NCBI RefSeq assembly: GCF_900549175.1
Contig: NZ_URNN01000002.1
Coordinates: 1 to 54,249 of the forward strand
DNA from: an uncultured Prevotella sp.
GTDB lineage: Bacteria > Bacteroidota > Bacteroidia > Bacteroidales > Bacteroidaceae
Direction of reading: 5' to 3'
Length of the DNA: 54,249 bases
The position numbers and the translations under genes were made by a program. Position 1 is the first letter of the stretch, and the number at the start of each line of letters is the position of its first letter. The notes under the pieces are model-generated. The model saw only the letters and a program-made list of their open reading frames with translations. It did not search any database and was not told the DNA's origin. Below, in pieces: positions 23,763-32,916 of the stretch.

Positions 23763-24908
23763 ATGACCAATATCTGCAAGACAGTGTCCCTGAGGACACG
23801 CAAAATCAAGGACGGCAGGATGCTGTCGTACTATCTGGACTACTATCCCGGCTACCGTGACGAGACAACGATGAAAGTCATGCGCCACGAATCGCTCGGC
23901 ATCTACATCTATGCCAGGCCGAAGAACGCGCGTGAAAGAGACTACAACGACCGTATGGCGGAGAAAGCCGAGGCGTTGCGCTGCCGCCGCTACGAGAGCA
24001 TCGTCAACGAGCGTTACGACTTCTTCGACAAGGAAAAGGAGAAAGGCGACTTCCTCGCATATTTCAGAGGGCTTGCCGCAAAGAAGAACACCAAGTGGGA
24101 GCATGTTTACAGGCACTTCGAGAGATTCACCGGCGGCAAATGCTCGTTTGGTGAAGTTGATGTGGACCTGTGCCGTAGGTTCATGGACTATCTGCTGAAC
24201 GCCCGCCAGTACCTCCATACCAAAAGAACGCTGCACATCAATTCCGTGGCTGGCTACTGGTCCACATTCCGTGCCTGTCTGCATACCGCCTACCGTGACC
24301 GTAAAATCAAGGAGAACCCCAACGGCTTCCTCGACCGCATTGACACGATACCGACCGTCAAGGAACACCTGTCGCAGCAGGAACTTGTGCGGCTCGCACA
24401 GACACCCTGCGAAATCCCTGTTCTCAAGAAAGCGTTTCTTTTCGCCTGCCTGACCGGGCTGCGCAAGAGCGACATCCGCAATCTCACATGGGAAAACATA
24501 CAGCCATACGGCAACGGCGGTATGTATGTCACCATCCGTATGCAGAAGACCAAAGACCTTGTGAACAACCCGATAAGCGATGAGGCTCTTGAACTTATCG
24601 GGCCGAGAGGCACGGGACTGGTATTTGTCGGCTTTCAGGACTACATGACACAGGCTCCGCTACGGCGTTGGCTGAAGGATGCAGGGATAACCAAACATAT
24701 CTCGTTCCACGGGTCGCGCCATACCTTCGGTTCGTTGCAGGTTGAGGCTGGAACGAGCATATATGTGGTACAAAAGATGCTGGCGCACAAGAACGTCGAA
24801 ACGACACAGATTTACGCGGATATGGCAGACGAGCAGAAACGGTTGTCGGTAAGTCGCATTACGCTGAAGCCGCACTTACAATCCGAGGAACAAAACCACA
24901 ATCTGTGA
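23763..24908 (+). CDS. int: Tyrosine recombinase (integrase) of the element
   Basis: 381 residues. An N-terminal arm-binding-like domain and a SAM-like core-binding domain (~95-190) precede the catalytic domain. The active site is complete: R234 in TGLRKSD, a likely Lys near 262 (MQKTKD), H316 and R319 in HGSRHTFG, H342 in AHKN, and nucleophile Y351 in TTQIYAD. It should mediate integration and excision at the BspA gene site. It lies 1.4 kb inside the left end. Its 5' region shares an 18-base motif with the excisionase-like gene. Confidence 0.93.
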   Translation: MTNICKTVSLRTRKIKDGRMLSYYLDYYPGYRDETTMKVMRHESLGIYIYARPKNARERDYNDRMAEKAEALRCRRYESIVNERYDFFDKEKEKGDFLAYFRGLAAKKNTKWEHVYRHFERFTGGKCSFGEVDVDLCRRFMDYLLNARQYLHTKRTLHINSVAGYWSTFRACLHTAYRDRKIKENPNGFLDRIDTIPTVKEHLSQQELVRLAQTPCEIPVLKKAFLFACLTGLRKSDIRNLTWENIQPYGNGGMYVTIRMQKTKDLVNNPISDEALELIGPRGTGLVFVGFQDYMTQAPLRRWLKDAGITKHISFHGSRHTFGSLQVEAGTSIYVVQKMLAHKNVETTQIYADMADEQKRLSVSRITLKPHLQSEEQNHNL

Positions 24909-24982
24909 CTATGAACGGAATACGTGGGGAGAATACCGTACCGTCACTTTATTTTATTCAGGGAGCATATATATAGCCTGTT

Positions 24983-25049
24983 AAAACGATGGCTCATGAG
25001 GGAATATCCGGCATCCGCAATTAGTGGTGTTATTCCCTGCCATCGTTTT
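24983..25049. other. Two-step hairpin downstream of int
   Basis: AAAACGATGGC (24983-24993) pairs with GCCATCGTTTT (25039-25049), and inside it AGGGAATA (24999-25006) pairs with TATTCCCT (25031-25038). Similar strings, GGGAGCATATATATA at 24961 and AGGGCATATATATG at 25060, flank it. It may end int transcription or serve as an origin-like structure. Confidence 0.55.
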
Positions 25050-25109
25050 ATTTTACTCGGAGGGCATATATATGTCGTTCATTAAAACAATGCCGGAGAC
25101 ACCATAGAA

Positions 25110-25134
25110 GCGAGGATTATGTCCCCGCTTTTTT
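25110..25134 (+). terminator. Rho-independent terminator-like stem with T6
   Basis: GCGAGG and CCCCGC (one mismatch) around ATTATGT, followed by six T. It separates int from the membrane-protein gene. Confidence 0.55.
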
Positions 25135-25302
25135 CATGCCCGTTTATAGCTTAAAATTCTTGTTAAGAGTATGATAGCAAGTATGAAAACGGCATTTTAT
25201 TTTAATTAAGCATAAAATCAGACTGATTGGTGTCTGACAACCGACAACAACAGGGAGTCGTGGTATAAATTTGTACTCAAAAACAATCAAAAAACTTGAA
25301 TA

Positions 25303-26187
25303 ATGATGGATAAGAAACATTATCAGACAAAAACAACTTTAGGGGATCTCTGCCTGTTTTACGGTTTTCCCGGTGTGGCGATACTCGCCGTGTCACTTAT
25401 TGTATCAGCCAAGATTGGCGCGGAGTTTAATGGGGACAGAATGATTAAAGCCGGCACATTTATAGGCTGCAACATGCTGTTGTGGCTATTCTATTACACC
25501 GTTTTTATCTCCTTGCCGGGCAATTTATTCGACTGCCTCCAAACTCCCCAAAAGGGAAACGGAACGGTAGAGGCTGCAAGCGTCTGTGCATCAGAAGAAG
25601 ATGATGCACCAGAACTTGTAGAGCCGTCTGTCGATACGGAACCCGAACCAGAACTTAAACCTGAGCCACAGATACAGCCACAAGCATCACCTCTACCGTC
25701 AAAACCTATTATACCTTTTGACTACCGCCAGATCTGCCTTGAATACGAACAGCGTCAGGCGGAGGAGAAAGCGGAACTGGTCGAATGTATAATTGGGTAT
25801 GCCGGACATACCATGTCACCTTTTGTCTCGGAAGAGAATATAGTCAGCCTGTGCAATGAAATACGGTGCTGGTGTCTGAATCCGGAATACAAGCCCTCCA
25901 ATATCGCTCTGCGGGTAAAGCTGAGCACCAACGACCTCTGCCATTTCGTCTGGAACATAGGTGAACGGCTCGGCAGGGACAACGGATATGACGGGGAATG
26001 TCGTGCCAACTTCACCAAGAGGCTTTTTGCATTGACATTATCGAAAGTAGATGTCCCGACACTCCGGAACATGACAAAGACGGCTTCGTCAGACAAAATT
26101 CCTCTTGACAGGCCGTTACCCGGTAGCCTCGCTTTTCGGTGTCACACTGCAGAAAACAGCGTTGGGCAACAACTGGAATCGGCATGA
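25303..26187 (+). CDS. Element-encoded membrane protein with Pro/Glu-rich linker, unknown function
   Basis: 294 residues. Two hydrophobic segments (about 24-42 and 55-75) precede a low-complexity acidic, proline-rich linker (residues ~100-135, EPEPELKPEPQIQP). A soluble C-terminal domain follows with clustered helices and two Cys-containing stretches (SLCNEIRCWCLNP). I recognise no catalytic motif. Position between int and the excisionase-like gene is typical for accessory genes of Bacteroidetes integrative elements. A second ATG at 25306 could be the true start. The last ~25 codons (LPGSLAFRCHTAENSVG) are of lower complexity and may be non-conserved. Confidence 0.6.
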   Translation: MMDKKHYQTKTTLGDLCLFYGFPGVAILAVSLIVSAKIGAEFNGDRMIKAGTFIGCNMLLWLFYYTVFISLPGNLFDCLQTPQKGNGTVEAASVCASEEDDAPELVEPSVDTEPEPELKPEPQIQPQASPLPSKPIIPFDYRQICLEYEQRQAEEKAELVECIIGYAGHTMSPFVSEENIVSLCNEIRCWCLNPEYKPSNIALRVKLSTNDLCHFVWNIGERLGRDNGYDGECRANFTKRLFALTLSKVDVPTLRNMTKTASSDKIPLDRPLPGSLAFRCHTAENSVGQQLESA

Positions 26188-26243
26188 TATGATTAAAATG
26201 TGGTTATTTTCCGGTTGCTGTCGGTTATTTTCCTCACCGTTAC

Positions 26244-26261
26244 ATAATGATTTTCCTTTGC
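26244..26261 (+). promoter_or_regulatory. Second copy of the 18-base shared motif
   Basis: Identical to 23687-23704, 34 bases before the excisionase-like start. It is preceded by GGTTATTTTC, GGTTGCTGTC, GGTTATTTTC at 26202, 26213 and 26223, which resemble the decamers at 22.5 kb. Confidence 0.6.
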
Positions 26262-26295
26262 GGCAGAATTTTCAATCACTAAAATCAAAAACGAA

Positions 26296-26691
26296 ATGAA
26301 TACCGCAGACAACGAACTGTCGTTTAACGACCTTCCGAAAGCCGTGACACGCATCCTCAGCGATGTGGGTGACATCAAACAGATGTTGAATGAAATGCAC
26401 CACCGGCAAGAGAAAACCAAACCAGCCGACCGACATGTGCCTATGACCGTGGACGAGGCGGCGGAGTATCTGACACTCCCCAAGAACACCCTTTATGACA
26501 AACTTGCCAAGGGTGAGATTCCGGCGACCAAACCCGGCAAGCGATATGTGCTTTATAAGGACGAGCTTGACAAGTGGCTGGAGTGCAACCGCAAGACTGC
26601 CGTGCCGATGACCGCAGAGGAACAGAACAAGGCGATACTGAAGTCCAACCGTCGCAAGCCGAAATCTAAATCATGGAGAAACGATGAGTAG
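26296..26691 (+). CDS. Excisionase-like HTH protein
   Basis: 131 residues. The HTH_17/excisionase domain spans residues ~52-98 (MTVDEAAEYLTLPKNTLYDKLAKGE, then GKRYVLYKDELDKWLE). A helical N-terminal part (VGDIKQMLNEMHHRQEK) may mediate oligomerisation. The gene overlaps the ATPase start by eight bases, so they are co-transcribed. Likely roles are directionality factor for the integrase or regulator of the replication/mobilization module. Confidence 0.82.
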   Translation: MNTADNELSFNDLPKAVTRILSDVGDIKQMLNEMHHRQEKTKPADRHVPMTVDEAAEYLTLPKNTLYDKLAKGEIPATKPGKRYVLYKDELDKWLECNRKTAVPMTAEEQNKAILKSNRRKPKSKSWRNDE

Positions 26692-27790
26692 TGAATGTAA
26701 TCTGAACAATACGGCAGTTCCCTGTGACAAGGAGAACGGGGAAGGCTGGCAGCAGGCGAGGCTCAGTGTCGAGACAACCTATGTCGATGCTCCGGTAGTG
26801 CTGCGTGTGAACGGTGTACGGGCTGGCACGCTCGGAAACTTCTCCGCGTCCATCGGCAAGGCGAAAAGCAAAAAGAGTTTCAACGTGTCGGCGATGGCAG
26901 CAGCCGCATTGTGCGGTGACTATGTGCTGGCATACGAAGTGGAGCTTCCTTTTGACAGGCAGACCGTGCTGTATGTTGATACGGAGCAAAGCCGCACCGA
27001 CTGTCAGAACCAGATGAGACGAATACTCAGACTTGCCGGGCAAAGCCCGGACACCGACAATCCCCGGCTTGTGTTCCTTTCACTTCGACAGTTTACTCCA
27101 GAGGAACGCATCGCCATCATTGACGCGGCGATGGAGTCCTTGCCTGACATCGTGCTTGTCATCATCGACGGCGTGAGGGATCTGCTCCATGACATCAACA
27201 GCCCGACGGAAGCGACAACCGTAATCTCGATGCTGATGAAGTGGACTGACCTCTATCAGTTTCACCTTCACACCGTGCTCCATCAGAATAAGTCGGACGA
27301 GAACGCACGTGGACATCTCGGCACGGAACTTGCCAACAAAGCCGAGACGGTCATGCTTGTGGAGAAAGACAAGAATGATGCGGACATCAGTGTCGTTCGT
27401 CCCGCTTATACGAGGGCGGCGGAGTTCCCACCGTTTGCCTTCCATATAGTCGGTGACAAGGTTGCCTTGCCGGAAATCGTCGGAGGTTACAGCTTCGATG
27501 AGCCGAAGACGGGACGACCTGCCGTCGGAAAGTTCGACGCATATTCGTCGATAACGGAGGCACAGCATCGCCAGGCACTCGGCGTCATATTCTCCGATCA
27601 ATCGAAAGAGTACAACTACTCCGACTTTCGCCAAGCAGTCAAGTCCGCTTACGGACAAATACTCGGGCGGTCTGTCGGAGGAAACCATGTCAGTGGCATC
27701 GTCCAATGCTTGAGGAACAAACGTGTCGTCACACAGGAAGGCGATAGGAAAGGTAAGCCGTACCGCTTCAATTCTGATTTCGTCTGGTGA
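26684..27790 (+). CDS. RepA-like AAA/RecA-fold ATPase
   Basis: 368 residues. RecA-like core: a lysine-rich Walker A variant GKAKSKKS (residues 58-65) in NFSASIGKAKSKKSFNV, DTEQS (100-103 area), Walker B DIVLVIIDG (~156-163), and HQNKSDENARGHLG with a sensor-like Asn. A C-terminal winged-helix-like part contains DFRQAVKSAYGQILGRSVGG. In Bacteroidetes mobilizable elements this family normally precedes a primase and mob genes and is thought to act in element replication or processing. Here those partners are missing. The 3' end is partly duplicated just downstream. Confidence 0.8.
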   Translation: MSSECNLNNTAVPCDKENGEGWQQARLSVETTYVDAPVVLRVNGVRAGTLGNFSASIGKAKSKKSFNVSAMAAAALCGDYVLAYEVELPFDRQTVLYVDTEQSRTDCQNQMRRILRLAGQSPDTDNPRLVFLSLRQFTPEERIAIIDAAMESLPDIVLVIIDGVRDLLHDINSPTEATTVISMLMKWTDLYQFHLHTVLHQNKSDENARGHLGTELANKAETVMLVEKDKNDADISVVRPAYTRAAEFPPFAFHIVGDKVALPEIVGGYSFDEPKTGRPAVGKFDAYSSITEAQHRQALGVIFSDQSKEYNYSDFRQAVKSAYGQILGRSVGGNHVSGIVQCLRNKRVVTQEGDRKGKPYRFNSDFVW

Positions 27791-27822
27791 CTTCCTTGGC
27801 ATTCGTCTTCTTCCTTGCTACT

Positions 27823-28016
27823 CAATCAAAAGAATAACGGTTACTCCAACCTTCGCCAATCAGCTAAGTCTGCTTATGGACAAGTCATCGGGCGGACGGT
27901 TGGAGATAACTGTATCTGCAGCATCTTCCGACACTTGCAGGACAAACGTGTTGCCACACAAGATAACGACAGTAAGAGCAAGCTGTGACGCTTCAATCCC
28001 AATTCCGTCTGGCGGC
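27823..28016 (+). pseudogene. Decayed duplicate of the ATPase 3' end
   Basis: About 195 bases align with 27598-27795: CAATCRAAAGA near the start, TTCGCCAA, CGGACAA/TGGACAA, GACAAACGTGTTG, CGCTTCAAT and CCGTCTGG near the end. A one-base deletion early (GAATAACGG against GAGTACAAC) and a TGA near the end disrupt the frame. It is a remnant of a tandem duplication or of a second, related ATPase gene. Confidence 0.75.
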
Positions 28017-28019
28017 TTC

Positions 28020-28586
28020 CGGCTTGCCGGAAAAGAGGCTGTTTTAAGCCCAGAACGGGGTGAAAAACTGACCGGGAAGCATAATACCCCGGATTTTTCA
28101 GCAGAAAACCGGGACAGACCGCAAAAAGCGGCAGCAAGCTGTGAAATGATGGAAGATTTTTCGTGGAAATTTCAAAAACGACGGTGTCTAATGGCTTAAA
28201 AAATGCTTCTGCTAATTGAAAAAGTCAACATAAAAATCATGGAAATTCTCAAAAAACGACCAACGCTTTTTGCATCACGAACATTTTTCTTGAAGCCCAT
28301 GGTATCGAATCTGAACAAAAGTAAGTACTGACAAGACCAATGTTGAGCACATACTTCTTCAGCACTTTTCAACAAAAATCATTCTCCGTATTACGAGTCT
28401 TGGCCAACAATACGTCGAAATAATCTCCATGTTTGACGTCTAAGCATCTTCATTAAGAACGGCTCATCAATCATTGACTTTCTATCAGCATACGCATAGT
28501 TTTACTGTTATAATATAATCAGTCCTTTGTCCAAATGAAGTTCTCTAAAACACAGATAACCATCGAAGAAATAGGACTAATCATAT
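28020..28586. other. Gap between the mobility and defence parts of the element
   Basis: No frame with family resemblance is seen on either strand, and no strong hairpin. It separates convergent transcription units (ATPase from the left, KAP operon from the right) and probably holds remnants of lost genes. Confidence 0.5.
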
Positions 28587-31382
28587 TTATTCATTTCTGG
28601 AGGATACTTGCCTAATATTATTATCATATGATTGAATCTTATCATATACTTCTTGTGAGATATTCAAAGACTCTGATTCTTTAATTTGTTTCAATTCATT
28701 TATCTTATCTACAATCAGTTTCCTGACGTCTCCTCTCTTCTTTATATAAAGAGTATTTGCCTCCAATTGATTCAATAATTCGTTCAATGCTTTATATGAC
28801 GCAACCAAAGTTTCCTGTGAAATTATAACTGAATTGACATCAGCTTCAATAGAGAGTAGTTCTTGTAATTGTTTATATTCATGTTCAAGATTTGCGTCAA
28901 TCTTGGCCTGAACAGGTCCTTGATCTTCAAATTCGATACCCTCATAGTTATTCATTTCATAGATTTGCCAGAAGTTGCGCACCCTTTTTATATTCGTCAA
29001 ATTATCTAATTTCTCATCGAATAAGAATTCTTTGATTAATTCTTCGCTAGCAAATATTTGTTTCCAGAATGGGTAGCAAGTTATGTTGTTCCAATCCGGT
29101 GATGACGAAGTCGCTCCAAGAAAGACAAAATCATGTATAAATTCCTCTGGTTTATTTTCGATGGCTTTCAAAATCATCTTACAAGCTTCTGCGTCAAGAG
29201 TGACTTTTTTACTATTGGGGTCGATTGAAGATATGCAAGCTCTTAAAATATTTTTGTGTAAGGCTGTATACCCAGGTTCGTGTGTAATCAAATCTCGAAG
29301 CGACTTTTTAAGGATGTCCATCAATTCACTATCTGTGAATATTAACTCTGTCCTTAACTCTCCACTCTTATAAGCCCATAGTTGTTGCTTTGCAATCTCA
29401 TACGGATATTCGGGATAAACTCCTGTCAATCGCTGAGAAAGTATAGACTTATATTCATCTATTTTTATATTAAATTTTTCACATAACTTATCGGAGACCC
29501 TTTTTTCAAGCAGAATTCCGACACTAATTGTAGAGTTAAATGTCTCATTGTAATGTGCGCTTATATGAAGATATATATCGACATACCTGATTACATTATC
29601 CCAACTTGACAATGATAACGCATTGAAAGAACCAAGATACTCATGCAGCTCGTTCCACTTTTTATTATCAATGATTTCCTTGATGATGACAATATAATCA
29701 ATACTCTCATCAAAGAGCGAGTCTAATTTATTTATGCTAAGATGTTCAAAGAGATGCTCGTGAAAGTATATAGAGAAAGCGCCAATAGAATTAATTGATC
29801 TATAGGAGTAGTTCCCATTAGATGGGAATAAAACACTTAAAATATCTTGAGATTTATATTCCTTATCAATTCCATCAATCGTAATTTTTCGTTCAAAATT
29901 TGTCTCACTATCTTTATGAGAATTTTGTTCATACAATTTTCTATATTCATTCGGATATCTATACCTTACTAACTCTATAAGTAGAAAGTCTCGTACTTTA
30001 ATCTCTTTATATATTCTTTTGATGGCAGGTCTTACTAAGTTGATATAGCGTTTTATATCCCGTAGATTATGGAGATATGCCTGAAAAAGCGAAGAATTTG
30101 CTCTAACCACATTTCTAATTTCATCTTCCTCATCCTTGGAAAAACCTTGATTTTGAATCAAGTGCTCCATTAAGAATTTAAGCATCAAATTCGGCGACCT
30201 CAATGGGAGTGTACGTTCATAAGTGAAAAATTTATCAGAATAAGTATTGCATTCATCTAAGCTTATAAGAGAGTGAATGCTATCCTTATCATAAGCACTG
30301 ATAAAAATTAGGTTATCGAAAGATGCATTTCCATCTATCAATTTTAAAACTTCAATAATTTCATCTTTCATTAAACGGTCTAAATCTTCGATGATTACAA
30401 TGACACGTTTGCCGAGTTGCTTTATTGCCTGATTGATTTTCTCTTTTTCATCTTCACGATTGAACAGCTCAGTCATGCTTAACAGAGCCGACAGATAATT
30501 ATTATCAGCTATAACATCGATTACTTTAAGATAGTCGTTAAAAGATCTTTTAAATCTTGAGTCAAATTTGCTCAGTTCAGAGAAAAGAGTCTCAAAAAAT
30601 GATGCTTGTATCGAATCATTGTTCGCATAACGGGGGTTAAAGCGTACTAATATATAGCCGTCTTTATTTGTAATAACTTTTTCTGCCAACAAATTAATAA
30701 ATGATGATTTTCCATCACCCCATCGTGCATTTATACCAATGCTAAATGATGATGAATCTTGCCGGTCATTGATACTCTGGAATAGCAGATCTACGTCTTC
30801 TACAAACCCTAATTCATCGTCCTCACTACAAGTAATCGGTTTATCCTCTTCAAATTTAGGCGATGGGAATTCATTGTTTTCCTTAAATAAAATATCCCTC
30901 TTTTTCTTATAATATTTCTCTCGAAATAGATTAATAAAAATAGATATTATACTCCAAGAAGTCAAGGCTGTTATAACTATATCTGAGAAGCCTACATGAA
31001 ACAAATCAGAAACAATTATTGTATAATTAGTGGTGAAGACCCTATAATACCAATATATACAGCATAATAACATACAGGTTAGTATTGGAAGAGGTTTGAC
31101 ATAATACCACTGCCTAAACCGATTGTACCAATACACTGATATGCTAATGAATAGAAAGGAAAATACAATAGAAGCGATTAAACCTTCGTTTATAGTTGAA
31201 AGGATTGGTACTACAAGCCAATTAAACAAGTTCATTATCTCTGAGTTTAGTATCAAAAATATGAACAAGAAAAACGCTGTAGTCAAACAAGGTTTAAGCC
31301 ATTCGGTTTTAAGTATATAAAGGAATGCCTTTAATCCCACCCGTTTCGAAGAATTAGATATCCTATTTTTTGTTGGAACCAT
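28587..31382 (-). CDS. Membrane-anchored KAP-family P-loop NTPase
   Basis: 931 residues. Four hydrophobic segments lie at the N-terminus (about 31-47, 66-86, 97-115, 133-153). Then the KAP NTPase: Walker A GINARWGDGKSSF (216-228) and Walker B VIVIIEDLDRL (327-337), followed by the KAP-type NLIFISAYDKDSI. The long C-terminal half is helical with no recognised domain. Many KAP NTPases have membrane helices inserted between the Walker motifs; here all precede Walker A. KAP proteins include phage-exclusion factors such as PifA. It is the last gene of the defence run, 64 bases after the AlbA_2 gene. AT-rich compared with the core genes. Confidence 0.85.
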   Translation of the reverse strand: MVPTKNRISNSSKRVGLKAFLYILKTEWLKPCLTTAFFLFIFLILNSEIMNLFNWLVVPILSTINEGLIASIVFSFLFISISVYWYNRFRQWYYVKPLPILTCMLLCCIYWYYRVFTTNYTIIVSDLFHVGFSDIVITALTSWSIISIFINLFREKYYKKKRDILFKENNEFPSPKFEEDKPITCSEDDELGFVEDVDLLFQSINDRQDSSSFSIGINARWGDGKSSFINLLAEKVITNKDGYILVRFNPRYANNDSIQASFFETLFSELSKFDSRFKRSFNDYLKVIDVIADNNYLSALLSMTELFNREDEKEKINQAIKQLGKRVIVIIEDLDRLMKDEIIEVLKLIDGNASFDNLIFISAYDKDSIHSLISLDECNTYSDKFFTYERTLPLRSPNLMLKFLMEHLIQNQGFSKDEEDEIRNVVRANSSLFQAYLHNLRDIKRYINLVRPAIKRIYKEIKVRDFLLIELVRYRYPNEYRKLYEQNSHKDSETNFERKITIDGIDKEYKSQDILSVLFPSNGNYSYRSINSIGAFSIYFHEHLFEHLSINKLDSLFDESIDYIVIIKEIIDNKKWNELHEYLGSFNALSLSSWDNVIRYVDIYLHISAHYNETFNSTISVGILLEKRVSDKLCEKFNIKIDEYKSILSQRLTGVYPEYPYEIAKQQLWAYKSGELRTELIFTDSELMDILKKSLRDLITHEPGYTALHKNILRACISSIDPNSKKVTLDAEACKMILKAIENKPEEFIHDFVFLGATSSSPDWNNITCYPFWKQIFASEELIKEFLFDEKLDNLTNIKRVRNFWQIYEMNNYEGIEFEDQGPVQAKIDANLEHEYKQLQELLSIEADVNSVIISQETLVASYKALNELLNQLEANTLYIKKRGDVRKLIVDKINELKQIKESESLNISQEVYDKIQSYDNNIRQVSSRNE

Positions 31383-31446
31383 CTTTATATATTAAAAGCA
31401 CACGTTGTTTAAAATGATATTGTTCGTAACATTTCGCTACTACTAA

Positions 31447-32898
31447 CTAATCTTTCTTTTTCCATTCTTTTGCCGAATCTGTCAAACGATATTTCTGTTT
31501 TGGATGGTTTGGTTGGTTTGGATATAGTCGTTCGATGGCTCCTTCAGCCAATGCTGGTTGGATATAATTTTCTCTGAATCGTTTGACACTTTTCAAATCA
31601 AATAGCTCCATGATTTCCTTCATACCCATATATTCATCGCCCATCAATTCAACCAGTCGCTGAACTTGAGCCGTAGTGGGGACATACTTAAGTCCTACTT
31701 GGGTCGTGCTTGAGTCGTGCTTAGGTCGCTTGAATGTAACTATTACAAAGCCACCGTCCCATTTCCATACGGGTTCTTCCACGCCCTGCTCACGGCACGC
31801 GTCCATGATGCGCTTGGCTCCACTTCCCCAACTTTCCAGATAGGTCGATTTATAAAGAGCTTCAGCAATCTTCAGATTGTACGGATATGACTCATGAGGC
31901 TCCTTAATTGATTCAGGGGTGATTTGCGGAGGGAACATACCTGGATTCGCAATCTCGATACGGTCATCATAGATTGCGATGCTGTTTGTCAAGTTATACT
32001 TTTCCCATTGACGGTGGCAAAGAGAATTTATAAGAGCCTCCCTCAAAGCCTTGTATGGTACTTCTAGTTGCTCCTCACGTTGCAAGCTGCGATTTGTAAT
32101 CTTTCCGCTGAGGTTAAGGTGCTTAAAAAAGAAAGCCATTCCAGCATCAAGAAGGGCAAAAAATCCACCCTCGACACGCTGGTTGTCAATAAATTCGTTC
32201 TTGTCGTTTCCAACGAAACGAGCCATTCTCAAACGGAACTGTGGGAACTCATCAATATTGTTAGAAAACAACATAGCAGCCCCATTGGTGGGCACTCCAT
32301 CCTTAAGGAGCTTCCATTTAGCCAATGTATCCTCAACCGGAGTGCTTATGGCACTTGCCGGAATACGTCCGCCTTCCACTCCAAGACGTATGCAGCCTTT
32401 GATGTGTTTCTCGTTCAGGTCAGCCAAGGCAACACCCTCCGCGGGTTGACTTTCCCACGAATACATCTGAGGCTGGTGCGCACGGATACGTTCATCATAC
32501 ATCTCATGTGGCATAACCTTAGTCGTGCTTTCAACCTTGTAATAAGGGCAACCGTGGAACGTATGCGGTCGCTCGCCCCACACCCATCCGTCAAAGTGCA
32601 GGGCAATAACCTTGTTGCCGGGATAATCCGGCACATCAACATAATTGACATAGACATCCACTGCCGGATCAAGACCTGCAAGAGCCTGAGCGATTTCCCG
32701 TTGGGTGCTATCGGTAACTTCTTGTCCGATTATCTTCAGCGACTTTGGGGCAACACCAAAAATCAACCATCCTCCCTCGGTATTGAGGAATGCACAAGCC
32801 GAGTGCATACCGTCTTTCAACTCGCCGGTAGTCTTCTTCAGCTCCAGAGTCCGCGACTCATCTGCCGCAATCAATATCTTTATGTCGTCTATTGTCAT
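31447..32898 (-). CDS. AlbA_2 (Schlafen-like) and HATPase_c_4 protein with C-terminal winged helix
   Basis: 483 residues. AlbA_2 at ~10-135 (ESRTLELKKTTGELKD, CAFLNTEGGWLIFGV), a domain shared with Schlafen proteins. A GHKL-like ATPase module follows (ALREALINSLCHRQW, IYDDRIEIANPGMFPP, GSGAKRIMDACREQG). The C-terminal ~70 residues (LVELMGDEYMGMKEIMELFDLKS) form a winged helix. Annotated in databases as putative transcriptional regulator or ATP-binding protein, and often found next to type I restriction genes. It could sense nucleotides or tRNA/DNA during infection (inference). It starts 18 bases after the AbiH gene. Confidence 0.85.
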   Translation of the reverse strand: MTIDDIKILIAADESRTLELKKTTGELKDGMHSACAFLNTEGGWLIFGVAPKSLKIIGQEVTDSTQREIAQALAGLDPAVDVYVNYVDVPDYPGNKVIALHFDGWVWGERPHTFHGCPYYKVESTTKVMPHEMYDERIRAHQPQMYSWESQPAEGVALADLNEKHIKGCIRLGVEGGRIPASAISTPVEDTLAKWKLLKDGVPTNGAAMLFSNNIDEFPQFRLRMARFVGNDKNEFIDNQRVEGGFFALLDAGMAFFFKHLNLSGKITNRSLQREEQLEVPYKALREALINSLCHRQWEKYNLTNSIAIYDDRIEIANPGMFPPQITPESIKEPHESYPYNLKIAEALYKSTYLESWGSGAKRIMDACREQGVEEPVWKWDGGFVIVTFKRPKHDSSTTQVGLKYVPTTAQVQRLVELMGDEYMGMKEIMELFDLKSVKRFRENYIQPALAEGAIERLYPNQPNHPKQKYRLTDSAKEWKKKD

Positions 32899-32916
32899 AT
32901 CTTGATTCCTTTTATT

